DNA from: Streptococcus parasanguinis
GTDB lineage: Bacteria; Bacillota; Bacilli; Lactobacillales; Streptococcaceae
Length of the DNA: 64,000 nt
Assembly (NCBI RefSeq): GCF_019929185.1
Contig: NZ_JAHZPC010000002.1
Span: 186,001-250,000, forward strand
Direction of reading: 5' to 3'
Positions 1-10,441 of the stretch are shown here, piece by piece. The notes beneath the pieces are model-generated. The model was not told the origin of the DNA and made no database searches. It saw only the letters and a program-made list of their open reading frames with translations. The translations under genes and the position numbers were made by a program. Numbering within the stretch: position 1 is the stretch's first letter; each line of letters starts with the position of its first letter.

Positions 1-1
1 A

Positions 2-55
2 ATTGTGAGTGGAGTTGTGCTCCTTTATGCTTGGTTTGTGGGGGTAGTGCTATGA
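2..55 (+). CDS. Permease, C-terminal end only (probable YcgR/UPF0718 type)
   Basis: Only the last 17 codons are inside the window, ending in TGA at 53-55. They encode a hydrophobic tail typical of a final membrane helix. The stop overlaps the ATG of the next gene (ATGA at 52-55), so the two are translationally coupled. In many Firmicutes a UPF0718-type permease lies directly before a TIGR03943 protein, and that context is the only basis for the name. Confidence 0.45.
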   Translation: MVSGVVLLYAWFVGVVL

Positions 56-867
56 TTCGTTTCTTGATATTAGCTGGCTATTTTGAGCTCACCATGTACC
101 TGCAATTATCTGGTAAGCTCAATCAATACATCAACTTACACTATTCTTACTTGGCTTATATTTCCATGTTCTTGTCCTTTGTTTTAGCTCTTGTGCAGCT
201 GATCATCTGGGTCAAGCAGATGAAGATCCACAGTCATCTCTCTGGCTTCTGGGCAAAAGTGGCGAGTATTTTCTTGCTCTGTATTCCTTTGTTTGTCGGG
301 CTATTTTTTCCTACAGTGACACTGGATTCCCAAACAGTCTCTGCCAAAGGCTACCACTTCCCGGTTGCGGCTGGATCTTCCAAGGAAATCCAGCAGGACG
401 AAGGGACAACAACCCAGTATCTCAAACCAGATACTAGTAGCTATTTTACCAAATCTGCCTATGAGTCAGAAATGAAGCAGGCGGCAAAGAAATATGTTGA
501 TAAAAAAGTGATTCAGGTGACCACTGAGAATTACATGGAAGTCATGGAAGTGATTTATGATTATCCTGACCAATTTGCAGGAAAGACGATCGAGCTGACC
601 GGTTTTGTATACAATGATCCCAATAACAAGGACAGCCAATTTCTCTTTCGCTTTGGGATCATCCACTGTATCGCAGATTCCGGCGTCTACGGTCTCTTAA
701 CGACGGGTGCTCCGCAGCATTTCGAAAACAATACTTGGATCCATGCGAAAGGAACCTTGTCCATTGAATACCACAAGCAGCTCAAGCAAAGCTTGCCTGT
801 TCTCCACATTAGCGATTGCCAGACCATTACGAAACCGGCTAATCCATATGTCTACCGCGTATTCTGA
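52..867 (+). CDS. TIGR03943 family membrane protein (YcgQ-like)
   Basis: A 271-residue protein with about three N-terminal membrane helices (roughly residues 1-20, 30-55 and 65-90) followed by a soluble extracytoplasmic domain of about 170 residues. The arrangement fits the TIGR03943/DUF1980 family, the usual partner of a UPF0718 permease. The biochemical function is unknown. ATG at 52 is preferred over an in-frame TTG at 31 because it overlaps the upstream stop as ATGA. An intrinsic terminator follows at 908-940, closing the two-gene unit. Confidence 0.75.
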   Translation: MIRFLILAGYFELTMYLQLSGKLNQYINLHYSYLAYISMFLSFVLALVQLIIWVKQMKIHSHLSGFWAKVASIFLLCIPLFVGLFFPTVTLDSQTVSAKGYHFPVAAGSSKEIQQDEGTTTQYLKPDTSSYFTKSAYESEMKQAAKKYVDKKVIQVTTENYMEVMEVIYDYPDQFAGKTIELTGFVYNDPNNKDSQFLFRFGIIHCIADSGVYGLLTTGAPQHFENNTWIHAKGTLSIEYHKQLKQSLPVLHISDCQTITKPANPYVYRVF

Positions 868-907
868 TGGAGCTTTCATTGTAGATCCAAACATCTTATA
901 ACTGTTC

Positions 908-940
908 AAGCTAGAATCCACATTGATTCTAGCTTTTTCT
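908..940 (+). terminator. Intrinsic terminator after the permease/TIGR03943 unit
   Basis: An 11-bp stem (AAGCTAGAATC with GATTCTAGCTT) around a short loop is followed by a T-run. It lies about 40 bases after the stop at 867. Confidence 0.8.
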
Positions 941-1014
941 ATGCTTTCCTCTCAAATCCTCTAATCCAAGCGGAAAATATTCGGAACAACGATTCCATCA
1001 AAGAAATCTTGTGG

Positions 1015-1035
1015 ATTTTATGGTAAAATATGGTT
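1015..1035 (+). promoter_or_regulatory. Probable zwf promoter (extended -10)
   Basis: TGGTAAAAT at 1021-1029 fits an extended -10 (TGnTAnAAT). No good -35 is visible 17 bases upstream. The start codon at 1061 lies a little over 30 bases downstream. Confidence 0.4.
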
Positions 1036-1060
1036 AATAAAATAGGAAATAGGTACTTAA

Positions 1061-2527
1061 ATGTCTTCAAAAGTTATTGTAACCATTTTCGGGGCCAGTG
1101 GAGATTTAGCCAAGCGCAAACTCTATCCATCCCTTTTTAGACTCTATAAATCAGGAAATCTATCTGAAAACTTTGCGGTTATCGGAACAGCCCGCAGACC
1201 ATGGAGCAAGGAATACTTTGAATCAGTCGTGGTAGAATCCATCACAGACCTGGCAGATAGCCCTCAACAAGCCCAAGAATTCGCCAGTCATTTCTACTAC
1301 CAAAGTCATGATGTTAATGATACCGAACATTACATCGCCCTGCGCGAATTGCAAAATAGCTTGGATGAAAAATACCAAACGGAACACAACAAGGTCTTCT
1401 TCTTGTCCATGGCTCCTCAATTTTTTGGAACCATTGCTAAACACCTCAAATCAGAAGGCATTGTGGATGGACAAGGTTTTGAGCGCTTGATCGTTGAAAA
1501 ACCTTTCGGTACAGACCTAGAAACGGCTAGTCAGCTCAACAAGGAATTGGAAGAAACCTTTGATGAAGAACAAATCTTCCGTATCGACCATTACCTTGGA
1601 AAAGAAATGATCCAAAATATCTTTGCCATTCGTTTTGGAAATCTTATTTTTGATAATCTTTGGAACCGAGATTTTATTGACAATATCCAAATTACCTTCG
1701 CTGAACGCTTAGGAGTTGAAGAACGCGGTGGCTACTATGATCACTCGGGGGCCCTTCGAGATATGGTGCAAAACCATACCCTTCAGCTTTTGTCTTTGCT
1801 TGCCATGGATAAACCAGCTACCTTTACCAAGGATGCGATTCGGGCTGAAAAAGTAAAAGTATTTGAGCAATTGCACAATCCAACAGATGACGAATTGAAG
1901 AAATTCTTTATCCGTGGTCAATACCATTCAGGTACGATCGAAGGGAAAAAAGATATCTCTTATCGCAGTGAGCCCAATGTCGACCCTGAATCTACTACGG
2001 AGACCTATGCTTCTGGTACGTTCTTTGTTGATAGCGATCGCTTCCGCGGTGTGCCTTTCTTCTTCCGTACCGGAAAACGCTTGACGCAAAAAGGAACCAT
2101 GGTCAATGTGGTCTTCAAGCAAACCGACTCCATCTTTGGACATAGCTTGCAACCAAATGTCTTGACAATTTATATCCAACCAAATGAAGGTTTCTCATTG
2201 AGCATCAACGGAAAAGAGGTCGGAGAAAAATTCAGCATCGCACCAATTTCCTTTGATTATGAAACAGATGCGACTGCAACTGGGGCTTCACCAGAGCCTT
2301 ATGAAAAATTAATTTTCGACGTTTTGAACAATGACTCAACCAATTACAGCCACTGGCACGAAGTCCGTGCTTCATGGCAATTGATTGACCGGATTGAAAA
2401 ACTATGGGCCGAAAATGGAGCACCGCTCTATGAATACAAGTCTGGATCCATGGGACCAACTGCATCCGATGATCTCCTTGCAGAATACGGAGCCGAATGG
2501 GTTTGGAAACCTGAACCTAAGAATTAA
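1061..2527 (+). CDS. zwf: Glucose-6-phosphate 1-dehydrogenase
   Basis: Oxidises glucose 6-phosphate to 6-phosphogluconolactone with NADP+, the first step of the oxidative pentose phosphate pathway, in the cytosol. The 488-residue length is normal for the family. The N-terminal dinucleotide motif GASGDLAKRKL is at residues 11-21, and the active-site motif RIDHYLGKE is near residue 175. The gene stands alone on the plus strand with its own terminator, facing the minus-strand rnc-smc-ftsY operon. The ribosome binding site is weak (AGGT). Confidence 0.97.
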   Translation: MSSKVIVTIFGASGDLAKRKLYPSLFRLYKSGNLSENFAVIGTARRPWSKEYFESVVVESITDLADSPQQAQEFASHFYYQSHDVNDTEHYIALRELQNSLDEKYQTEHNKVFFLSMAPQFFGTIAKHLKSEGIVDGQGFERLIVEKPFGTDLETASQLNKELEETFDEEQIFRIDHYLGKEMIQNIFAIRFGNLIFDNLWNRDFIDNIQITFAERLGVEERGGYYDHSGALRDMVQNHTLQLLSLLAMDKPATFTKDAIRAEKVKVFEQLHNPTDDELKKFFIRGQYHSGTIEGKKDISYRSEPNVDPESTTETYASGTFFVDSDRFRGVPFFFRTGKRLTQKGTMVNVVFKQTDSIFGHSLQPNVLTIYIQPNEGFSLSINGKEVGEKFSIAPISFDYETDATATGASPEPYEKLIFDVLNNDSTNYSHWHEVRASWQLIDRIEKLWAENGAPLYEYKSGSMGPTASDDLLAEYGAEWVWKPEPKN

Positions 2528-2530
2528 GGA

Positions 2531-2554
2531 AAGCCACCTTCGGGTGGTTTTTTT
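2531..2554 (+). terminator. zwf intrinsic terminator
   Basis: A GCCACC/GGTGG stem with a TTCG tetraloop is followed by seven Ts, directly after the zwf stop. Confidence 0.9.
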
Positions 2555-2570
2555 GATAGCGCAAGGAAAC

Positions 2571-2607
2571 AAAAAGACAAATTGTCTTTTAAACAATTTG
2601 TCTTTTT
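2571..2607 (-). terminator. ftsY operon terminator (bidirectional)
   Basis: The AAAAAGACAAATTGT arm pairs with ACAATTTGTCTTTTT. The A- and T-runs make it usable in both directions. It lies between convergent zwf and ftsY. Confidence 0.85.
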
Positions 2608-2618
2608 CTATTTGACTC

Positions 2619-4265
2619 TTAAATCAAGCCTTCCAAGAGGCCTCTCATGAAGTTTTCTGAGTGGAATGGTCCGATGTCATCAATCTTTTCTCCGAATCCA
2701 ATCAACTTCACTGGGATATCCAACTCTTCTCGAATCGCAAGGACGACCCCACCTCGAGCCGTTCCATCGATCTTGGTCAATACAATTCCTGTCACAGGTG
2801 TAATTTTTGAAAATTCTTTAGCTTGCACCAAGGCATTTTGACCGGTTGATGCATCGAGGGCCAGCAAGGTTTCATGCGGTGCATCGGGTACAACACGTTT
2901 GATAATCCGGCCGATTTTTTCAAGCTCCGCCATGAGGTTGTCCTTGTTTTGCAGACGACCAGCTGTATCAATCATCAGAACATCAATGTTTTCAGCGATC
3001 GCGCGTTCCATTCCATCAAATACGACGCTGGCAGGATCTGATTTTTCAGGACCTGTCACAACAGGAACATCTACGCGGCGTCCCCATTCTGCCAGTTGAG
3101 CTACTGCTCCTGCACGGAAAGTATCTGCTGCAACCAGCATGACTTTCTTGCCTTCTTGTTTGTAGCGGTGGGCTAACTTCCCGATAGATGTTGTTTTACC
3201 AACTCCATTGACCCCAACAAAGAGCATGACCGTAAGACCATCTTGAAAACGAATGGCTTCATTAAATTGGCCATCCTTTTCATACAAGTCCACCAATTTT
3301 TCGATGATCACGCGCTTGAGAGCATCTGGTTTTTTGGCATTTTCCAAACGGGCTTCATAACGCAGCTCTTCGGTTAAATTAGAGGCCACTTGAACCCCAA
3401 CGTCACTCATGATCAAGAGTTCTTCCAATTCTTCAAAGAATTCTTCATCAACTGAACGGAAATTGGCAAAGAAGGCATTGAGGCGTGCTCCAAATCCAGT
3501 CCGTGTCTTTTTCAAGCTACGATCGTATTTTTCCTGAATGTTTTCTTGCTCTGGCTCAACCTCATCTGGAATTGGCTCCTCTGCCTCTTCAACAGTTCTT
3601 TCCTCAACGGTTGATGCAGCTTCTCCTTGAGGAATTCTGGACTCGGCTTCTGCCACTTCTGAAGTTTCCTCCACTTGAGCAATCGCTTCTGATACTTCAG
3701 GTTCTGGGACCTCATCCTGAGCTTCTACTAGTTCTGGAACCTCCTCTTCTGTCGTGCTCCCTTCTACTAGCTCAGCATCAGATGATGGAGAGGCAATTGG
3801 TGACTCTTCTTTCCTTTCTGAACCATCAGCCCCATCTGCTTCCTCACCATTTTCAGTTTCTTCCGCTTCTTCAAGAGGCTCAGTCTCCGTTTCATCAGCT
3901 AGTGGTGAAACTTCTTCAGGACTTGCTTCTGTTTGAACAGGTTCAAAAACAACTGGAGACTCCTCTACTGGTACTTGGTCTTCATTAGTCTCTGATGTCA
4001 CTTTTTCTTCTACAAGAGGTTCCTCTGCCGGCTCTTCTTGAGCGAGGGTTGAAACAGGTTGATGAGTGGCTGCAATTCGCGCTTTGAGCTCTTGGTAATA
4101 AGCCTCCATATCTGCAATTTTTTGCTCTTCCTTGTCATTTAAGGTAGCCGCCGGCTCCTCTTTGACAGTTTCTTCAACCTCCGTACTTTCCGTCACTTCT
4201 TCCGAAGACGGAAGCACTTTTTCAGTTTCTTCTTTTTTTCCAAATAAACGATCAAATAATCCCAT
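2619..4265 (-). CDS. ftsY: Signal recognition particle receptor FtsY
   Basis: The SRP receptor GTPase docks SRP-ribosome complexes at the membrane for co-translational insertion. The NG domain occupies roughly residues 245-548: G1 GVNGVGKTT at 351-359, then DTAGR and TKIDGTARGG. The N-terminal 'A' region of about 245 residues is unusually long and highly acidic, dominated by Glu, Ser, Thr, Pro and Val. This makes the protein 548 residues, against about 330 in Bacillus subtilis. It is the last gene of rnc-smc-HAD-HAD-ftsY and starts immediately after the stop of the preceding HAD gene, so coupling is likely. Confidence 0.96.
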   Translation of the reverse strand: MGLFDRLFGKKEETEKVLPSSEEVTESTEVEETVKEEPAATLNDKEEQKIADMEAYYQELKARIAATHQPVSTLAQEEPAEEPLVEEKVTSETNEDQVPVEESPVVFEPVQTEASPEEVSPLADETETEPLEEAEETENGEEADGADGSERKEESPIASPSSDAELVEGSTTEEEVPELVEAQDEVPEPEVSEAIAQVEETSEVAEAESRIPQGEAASTVEERTVEEAEEPIPDEVEPEQENIQEKYDRSLKKTRTGFGARLNAFFANFRSVDEEFFEELEELLIMSDVGVQVASNLTEELRYEARLENAKKPDALKRVIIEKLVDLYEKDGQFNEAIRFQDGLTVMLFVGVNGVGKTTSIGKLAHRYKQEGKKVMLVAADTFRAGAVAQLAEWGRRVDVPVVTGPEKSDPASVVFDGMERAIAENIDVLMIDTAGRLQNKDNLMAELEKIGRIIKRVVPDAPHETLLALDASTGQNALVQAKEFSKITPVTGIVLTKIDGTARGGVVLAIREELDIPVKLIGFGEKIDDIGPFHSENFMRGLLEGLI

Positions 4266-5087
4266 TTATTCACTCTCCTTTAGCACATAATTTTCAATCG
4301 CCCATGCGACGGCATCTTGGTCATTTGTCACAGGGGCCACAAGCGCTGCAACTTCCTTCACTGCTGGAATCGCATTGCCCATGGCAACCCCCAGTCCAGC
4401 CCATTGTATCATAGACAGGTCATTGGCTTCATCTCCACAGGCCATGACTTGATCTGCCTTAAGACCCAAAATAGAAGCCAGCGCCTCTAAACCTGTCGCC
4501 TTGTGAACATTTTTGGGGCACCATTCCAGCAACATTTCCCGAGATTTAAAAATTTCATAGTCTTGAAATAAGTCCGGCTTGATCTCCTTGATCGCTGCAT
4601 CTAAAAAGTCTTGATCAACGGCTGTCACACACTTGTTGTAGGAAATCGTGGATGGCAGGTCTTTAAAATCTGTCTCAATAAAGTTCAGGTAGGGATTGTA
4701 AAGGGAATAGAGAGACTTTCGATCTGCATGAATCTCATAAACCCTTCCCTCACTGATAGCATCCAGCGGAAGGCCTAGACGAGCTGTTTCAGCATGAATG
4801 GTTGCGACATCTTCTGGCGCCAAGACAACTTTTGAGAGGATTTCTCCATTATTTCGCTGCACTAGACCACCGTTGAAGGTAATCGTATACTCTTCTTTGA
4901 GGCCTGCTGTTCCCAATTCTTCCAAAAGAAAATCCATGGCTTTCAAGGGGCGACCAGTGGTTAGAACCACCTTGACACCTTGGGCCTGTGCAGCAGCGAG
5001 GGCTGCTCTATTGCGAGAGGAGATCTTTTTTTCAGAATTGAGAAGGGTCCCATCTAAATCCAGCGCAATCAAGGAAATCTTACTCAT
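4266..5087 (-). CDS. Cof-type HAD-IIB family phosphatase (first of two)
   Basis: A 273-residue cytosolic phosphatase of the Cof/YidA class. The nucleophile motif DLDGT has its Asp at residue 10, TTGRP forms motif II, and GDEANDLSMI the C-terminal metal-binding motif. Family members dephosphorylate sugar phosphates or nucleotides, and the substrate here cannot be deduced. It overlaps the upstream paralogue by 4 bp and abuts ftsY. The pair belongs to the conserved streptococcal order rnc-smc-HAD-HAD-ftsY. Confidence 0.9.
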   Translation of the reverse strand: MSKISLIALDLDGTLLNSEKKISSRNRAALAAAQAQGVKVVLTTGRPLKAMDFLLEELGTAGLKEEYTITFNGGLVQRNNGEILSKVVLAPEDVATIHAETARLGLPLDAISEGRVYEIHADRKSLYSLYNPYLNFIETDFKDLPSTISYNKCVTAVDQDFLDAAIKEIKPDLFQDYEIFKSREMLLEWCPKNVHKATGLEALASILGLKADQVMACGDEANDLSMIQWAGLGVAMGNAIPAVKEVAALVAPVTNDQDAVAWAIENYVLKESE

Positions 5088-5890
5088 ACAATCTCCTCCA
5101 TATAGCGGAGGACAGAACCCGTCGCATGGTGGCCGATGACTGTTTCAGCAATCGCTAAGATTTCAGGACGTGCATTTTCTGGCGCTACAGGATGGCCCAC
5201 GACTTGCATCATATGGAGGTCATTTAGGTTATCTCCAAAAGCCATCACCTGATCCATCGAGATCCCTAGTTTATCCGCTAAGGCGGTAATGGCCACTCCC
5301 TTATCGACATAATCGAGGACAATATCAATCGATTCAAAACCTGTCGTCATCGCTTTGACACCTGGGATATTCTCAGTGACCCATTGTTCACCTTCTAATA
5401 CCAGAGCTGCATCAAAGTTGGTGGTCAATTTGAAGATTTCATCCTGAATATCTGCTAGGCTTTGCACTTTTTGAATGTTTTCATTGTAGTGCTGACTCAA
5501 GGCCAGATAGTCGGGATCTACTGTTTCTAAGACATAGCTTCCTTTTTTCCCAGTCAAAAGTAATTTATTCGGGTCTGCATAAGGGGAAGCTTTCAAAGCC
5601 TCAAAAACACTCAAATAAAAGTTTTTGGACATGGTCGCTTCGTAGAGATCTTCTCCATGAAATTCTACCACGCTACCATTTTCAGCAATGAAAATCATCT
5701 GGTCCTCAAATCCTTTAAAGAGGGATTTGAGTGAAAGGAGGGCACGGCCACTTGCAGCAGCAAAATAGATGCCTTTTTCTTTGCAGCTTGCTAATACCTT
5801 GCGTAAAAGGTCTTGATCGTACTGATGTTGGTCATTTAGAAAGGTTCCATCCATATCCGTAGCGATCAATTTAATATCATTATTCTTCAT
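5084..5890 (-). CDS. Cof-type HAD-IIB family phosphatase (second of two)
   Basis: A 268-residue paralogue of its downstream neighbour. The catalytic motif is DMDGT (nucleophile Asp12) and the metal-binding loop is GDNLNDLHMM. The sequences are clearly diverged, so the pair is an old duplication probably with different substrates. It overlaps smc by 11 bp and the next HAD gene by 4 bp, so it is translated from the operon message. The substrate is unknown. Confidence 0.9.
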   Translation of the reverse strand: MKNNDIKLIATDMDGTFLNDQHQYDQDLLRKVLASCKEKGIYFAAASGRALLSLKSLFKGFEDQMIFIAENGSVVEFHGEDLYEATMSKNFYLSVFEALKASPYADPNKLLLTGKKGSYVLETVDPDYLALSQHYNENIQKVQSLADIQDEIFKLTTNFDAALVLEGEQWVTENIPGVKAMTTGFESIDIVLDYVDKGVAITALADKLGISMDQVMAFGDNLNDLHMMQVVGHPVAPENARPEILAIAETVIGHHATGSVLRYMEEIV

Positions 5891-8800
5891 TTTCTAAGTC
5901 TTTCAATTTTACTGAGACGATTTTAGAAACCCCAGATTCCTGCATGGTCACCCCATAGATGGAATCTGCAGCCGACATAGTTCCCTTCCGGTGCGTCACG
6001 ACAATAAATTGGCTTTCCTTATCAAAGCGGTTCAGATAATCCCCAAAGCGCTTGACATTGGCCTCATCTAGGGCAGCCTCTACCTCATCCAGAATGACAA
6101 ATGGAATGGTCTTGACACGAATAATCGAGAACAAGAGAGCCAAGGCAGACAAGGCCTTTTCTCCACCACTCATAAGGTTTAAGGATTGGATCTTTTTACC
6201 AGGTGGCTGCACAGAAATCTCAACACCAGCTGTCAGAAGATCTGGCTCTGTCAGAATCAAATCAGCAGAACCCCCACCAAACATTTGACGGAAAGTGACT
6301 TTAAAGGATTCACGAATGGCTTCAAAAGTTGATTTAAAACGTTCCTTGACTTCGTCATTCATGTCGTTAATGGTAGACAGAAGCATATTTTTCGCAGCCA
6401 AGACATCCTCGCGCTGGCTGGAAAGGAAATCAAAGCGCCCCTTCACCTCATCGTACTGCTCGATCGCATCCACATTGACTGGACCAAGTGCCTTAATATC
6501 TTTTTCGATGCTCTTGAGCTGGTTTTCAGCTGCAGCAAGATTTTCAACAGGTTTGGCCTGCTCTTTGGCTTGGTCAAAGCTTTGCATGAATTCATCGGTA
6601 ATTTGCGTTAAGAGCTTGTTCAAACGATCCGCATGCTTTTCACGTGTCGCTTCAGCCTTGGCTTGTTGACGAATCCACTCTTCGTTTTTCTTGCGCGCTT
6701 GTTCCATCTGTTCAGCAACATCTTCGGCCTGGCCTTCCAAATCATCCAGCTCAAAGCGTTTCCGAATGACTCCTTGTTCCAAGTCCGTTTTCTTGGCTTG
6801 TGCCTGTGCCAATTGATTGGCTAGTTGCTCCACATCCACCGTCTGAACTTGGGCCTCGCCTTGTTCAATCAGCAATTGCAACTGATGCTCTTCTACTTCC
6901 AACTGAGTGATCGTTTCTTCCAAACGATGAGCATCTGTTTGCTCGTAACTTTGTTGACTATTATATTCCGTCTGTTGGAGTCGCAGTTCTGCCAATTGCT
7001 CTTGCAGGTTTTGTACTTTTTGTTGCAGGACATCTTTATCCGACTTCATGGTTTCAATGTCGCGATTCAAGTTTTCTTTTTGAAGCTCAATCGCTGCCAA
7101 TTGCTCAGTAAGGGACTCCTGCTCTTCTTGTAGAGATTGGGTCGCATCTGTTGCCAATTCTGACTTCAAAGCTTCTAAGAGTTCCTGAATTTCTTTCAGT
7201 TGCTCTTGGCTTTGTTGGTAAGCCAATTGGGCTCGCTGTTGCTCCAGACGCGCTTGCTCACCCTGGCTTTGAATAGAAGCCAAGTATTCTTGCGCCTGCT
7301 TGAGCAGATTGTCCTTGGTCTCGACTTCCTGCTCAGCTTCTCTCAAACGAGCATCCAGAGCTTGCATTTCCTGCTTCAAACTATCCAATTCTGGTTTGAC
7401 AAAGACCGTATTTTGGGAACGATTGGCACCACCGGCATATGATCCTCCGGTCCGCAATTCAGTCCCATCCAAGGTCACCATCCGAACTTGATAGTTGACT
7501 TTACGGGCCGCCTCACGCGCATGCTCCGTCGTATCAAAGATGGCCGTTACGCCAAGCAGGTTTTGGAAAATCTGTTCAAAACGATGCTCATAGGTCACTA
7601 AGTCACTCGCAATTCCTAGAAATCCTGCACTGGCTTGAATCAATTCCAAATTCCGAGGAGATAGTTGACGAGCTTTGATCGTCGTTAGCGGAAGGAAGGT
7701 TGCCCGTCCCAAGCGATTGCGTTTCAAGAAATCGATCGCTCGCGTTGCGGCCTTTTCATCCTCGACAATGATCTGTTGGCTGCTAGCCCCCAGAGCAATT
7801 TCAAGCGCCGTCTGGTAGTCTTTTGAGAAACTCAAATTCTCACTAACAGCCCCACAGATGCCTCCTAACCGTTCTGCTTCTTGCAAAACGCTCTTGACGC
7901 CTGCATAGAAGTTACTATGGTTCTTCTGAATGGCTTCCAAGCTATTGATCCGCGCCCGCTTATTCTTGCTCTCATCCATCAAGTCAAACATGGTAGCTTG
8001 AGCCTCTTGGTAAGCAGCTTTGGCCTGCTCCACTTTTACCAATTGCTCTTGGTATTCTACTAGTAAACTTTTGACCGTCGCTTGCGCCTGATCCAACTCT
8101 TCCAATTGTCGGACTTCTTTTTCCTTGGCAGTTTCAAAGTTTGTTTGTGCCTTGGCCAAATCCTCTTGACGATGGCTAGATTCTTGCAGGAGTACTTGGA
8201 TCCGGCTCTCAATGGCTGTCCGCTCATTCGATTTTTCAGCCTCCGTCTGCAAGAGTGCGACATACTGCTCGCGTAGATGCTCAATGACTTGTTCCGGATC
8301 TTCTTCGTAGTTGGCTAATTCTTTTTCCAACTCTTCTTGTTGCTGACGGTTCTCTGTCAGTCTTTGTTGAAGCACAGCTAGCGTCTCTTGTTTTTGAGCC
8401 AGCTCTTGTTTCGCTTCTTCCAGACGAGCTAAAACAGCATCCAACCGCTCAAGGTTTTCCCTGCGACTATGGGCTGCTTGACTCGATTGCAACTTAGCTA
8501 CTTCGATTTGCTTTTCTAAATCGCTGATCAAACGAGTGACCTCAAGCAAGCTGGCCTGGTCCTCAGCTAAGCTCTCATCCAACTGATGGCGGGCTTTCTT
8601 GATACGTACATTATCTTCTTCTAAGACCTGACGACGTTGGTAATAAGAAGCCAACTGTTCTTGAATGGCCTTTTCTTCTTGATCAGCCTTTTCATAAAGG
8701 TCCTTTGTCAAATCGACTTGAGCAACTAAAACATCCAGCAAGAGAACCTGCCGTTCTTGGTCTAATTCCAAGAAACGGCGAGCGACAGTCGCTTGCTTTT

Positions 8801-9416
8801 CAAGAGGTTGGATTTGTCCTTCTAATTCATAGAGGATATCCTCCAGACGGTCCAAATTCTCCTGGGTTTGGTTGAGTTTGGTCTCGGTTTCCTTGCGCCG
8901 CGTCTTAAATTTCAAGACACCTGCAGCTTCTTCAAAGATAGCCCGTCGTTCTTCCGGTTTGGAGTTAAAGATCTCCTCTACCCGTCCTTGGGAAATAATA
9001 GAGAAGGAGTCACGTCCCAATCCCGTATCCATGAACAAATCATGCACATCTCTGAGACGTACTTTCTTGCCGTCGATCTTGTACTCGCTGTCTCCCGAGC
9101 GATAAATATGCCGTTCGACCCGAATTTCTTTCCCTGCCTGCTGGATAAAACCATCCTGGTTATCTAAGACAACTGTGACACAGGCATAATTCAGCGGTTT
9201 TCGCGATTCTGTCCCTGCAAAGATGACATCGGGCATCTTGCCTCCACGTAAACTCTTGACACTAGATTCCCCCAGGGCCCAACGCAAGCTCTCCGTGATA
9301 TTTGATTTTCCAGATCCATTAGGCCCTACAACGGCAGTGACCCCTTTGTCAAACACGACTTTTGTCTTATCCGCAAAGGATTTAAAGCCTTGGATTTCAA
9401 TCTCTTTTAGATACAT
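5880..9416 (-). CDS. smc: Chromosome condensation ATPase SMC
   Basis: The SMC ATPase organises and segregates the chromosome with ScpA/ScpB. All five parts are present in 1178 residues. The N-terminal Walker A is GPNGSGKSN (about 32-40). Two long Gln/Glu/Lys-rich coiled coils flank a globular hinge (about 500-650, rich in Gly). The C-terminal head carries the signature [14 protein letters not shown] and Walker [12 protein letters not shown]. The length is typical for bacteria. It overlaps rnc by 10 bp upstream and the HAD gene by 11 bp downstream. Confidence 0.97.
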   Translation of the reverse strand: MYLKEIEIQGFKSFADKTKVVFDKGVTAVVGPNGSGKSNITESLRWALGESSVKSLRGGKMPDVIFAGTESRKPLNYACVTVVLDNQDGFIQQAGKEIRVERHIYRSGDSEYKIDGKKVRLRDVHDLFMDTGLGRDSFSIISQGRVEEIFNSKPEERRAIFEEAAGVLKFKTRRKETETKLNQTQENLDRLEDILYELEGQIQPLEKQATVARRFLELDQERQVLLLDVLVAQVDLTKDLYEKADQEEKAIQEQLASYYQRRQVLEEDNVRIKKARHQLDESLAEDQASLLEVTRLISDLEKQIEVAKLQSSQAAHSRRENLERLDAVLARLEEAKQELAQKQETLAVLQQRLTENRQQQEELEKELANYEEDPEQVIEHLREQYVALLQTEAEKSNERTAIESRIQVLLQESSHRQEDLAKAQTNFETAKEKEVRQLEELDQAQATVKSLLVEYQEQLVKVEQAKAAYQEAQATMFDLMDESKNKRARINSLEAIQKNHSNFYAGVKSVLQEAERLGGICGAVSENLSFSKDYQTALEIALGASSQQIIVEDEKAATRAIDFLKRNRLGRATFLPLTTIKARQLSPRNLELIQASAGFLGIASDLVTYEHRFEQIFQNLLGVTAIFDTTEHAREAARKVNYQVRMVTLDGTELRTGGSYAGGANRSQNTVFVKPELDSLKQEMQALDARLREAEQEVETKDNLLKQAQEYLASIQSQGEQARLEQQRAQLAYQQSQEQLKEIQELLEALKSELATDATQSLQEEQESLTEQLAAIELQKENLNRDIETMKSDKDVLQQKVQNLQEQLAELRLQQTEYNSQQSYEQTDAHRLEETITQLEVEEHQLQLLIEQGEAQVQTVDVEQLANQLAQAQAKKTDLEQGVIRKRFELDDLEGQAEDVAEQMEQARKKNEEWIRQQAKAEATREKHADRLNKLLTQITDEFMQSFDQAKEQAKPVENLAAAENQLKSIEKDIKALGPVNVDAIEQYDEVKGRFDFLSSQREDVLAAKNMLLSTINDMNDEVKERFKSTFEAIRESFKVTFRQMFGGGSADLILTEPDLLTAGVEISVQPPGKKIQSLNLMSGGEKALSALALLFSIIRVKTIPFVILDEVEAALDEANVKRFGDYLNRFDKESQFIVVTHRKGTMSAADSIYGVTMQESGVSKIVSVKLKDLENEE

Positions 9417-10108
9417 GGCCCATCATTCCTCGTTTCAACTGCATTGCGGGCTGCTTCCTGCTCCGCTAATTTCTTGGAACGACCATGACCATGTCCCATC
9501 GTTTGACCGTTCACGAACACTTCTACTTCAAACTCTTTGGCATGAGCTGGACCGGACTCGCTAACCACTTGATATTGGATCTCCACATCTCCGTGAACCT
9601 GTAACAGTTCTTGCAAGCGAGTCTTGTAGTCAATGACTTGAGAAAATTGACCCGTTTCAACCTTTGGAATCATGACCTGATAGATGAAGCGTTTGACTGC
9701 TTCCACTCCTTGATCTAGTAAAAGAGCACCTAAAAAGGCTTCAAATAAATCGCCAAGAATCGTATCGCGGTCCCGACCACCAGATTTTTCTTCGCCTTTG
9801 CCTAGTTTGATGAAATGGTCAAATTGGCAATCTCGAGAAAAACCAGCCAAACTCTCTTCACGGACAATCATCGAACGGAATTTGGACAAATCTCCCTCCG
9901 GTCTGTTGGGGTGTTCCTTATACAAATATTCGGAAATAACTAATTGAAGAACAGCGTCTCCTAAAAATTCCAAACGTTCGTTATGTGAAATTTTTAAGAG
10001 GCGGTGCTCATTGGCATAAGAGGTGTGCGTAAAAGCTGTATCTAATAAACTGGTATCTGAAAAAACGATCTGAAACCGTTCCGATAACAGGGCTTGTAAT
10101 TTCTCCAT
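9407..10108 (-). CDS. rnc: Ribonuclease III
   Basis: Cleaves double-stranded RNA in rRNA maturation and mRNA turnover. The catalytic domain shows the signature [14 protein letters not shown] and the second acidic motif [16 protein letters not shown]-terminal dsRNA-binding domain follows (about 160-230) with the basic stretch [16 protein letters not shown]. Start ATG at 10108 is chosen because it gives 233 residues, the usual streptococcal length, and begins MEKLQALL. An in-frame ATG at 10135 would add nine residues with a weaker ribosome binding site. It heads the smc-HAD-HAD-ftsY operon. Confidence 0.95.
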   Translation of the reverse strand: MEKLQALLSERFQIVFSDTSLLDTAFTHTSYANEHRLLKISHNERLEFLGDAVLQLVISEYLYKEHPNRPEGDLSKFRSMIVREESLAGFSRDCQFDHFIKLGKGEEKSGGRDRDTILGDLFEAFLGALLLDQGVEAVKRFIYQVMIPKVETGQFSQVIDYKTRLQELLQVHGDVEIQYQVVSESGPAHAKEFEVEVFVNGQTMGHGHGRSKKLAEQEAARNAVETRNDGPCI

Positions 10109-10441
10109 GGGAAGCCTACTTTCTAATAAATTCATACTCTTAAGTATACCAAAATTTTAATACTATTACCATTAGATATCCATTAGATACAGTTGATTGC
10201 TTTTACTATATTTTAGGTGTGTTTGGATATCGATCCAATAAGTTGAATACCACGTTTTGTAAATTTGCTCCATGAATTTTAAGTTTCTTCAACTGGCGCA
10301 TTTCTATATCTTACCGACATAATGCCCACTTCTTATAGTGAATTTTATTTCTTTACCTCGTTATTATTTCATTCCCCTTCGTTATTTGATATAATTAAAA
10401 CAAAAAAGTTTGGGATTGAAATAATAATAAGGAGTATTACT
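10109..10441. other. AT-rich intergenic region with divergent promoters
   Basis: No coding sequence is supported here. A TATAAT at 10390-10395 with a weak TTTCAT at 10367-10372 is a plausible plus-strand promoter for the gene at 10442. A small dyad, TTGGAT-ATCG-ATCCAA, lies near 10228. An ATG-started extension of the downstream frame back to 10322 lacks a ribosome binding site. Confidence 0.45.

Noticed and set aside
3485-3988. Long plus-strand frame opposite the ftsY N-terminal region
   Set aside because: Leu/Pro/Gln-rich product of reading acidic repeat codons on the other strand; no ribosome binding site.
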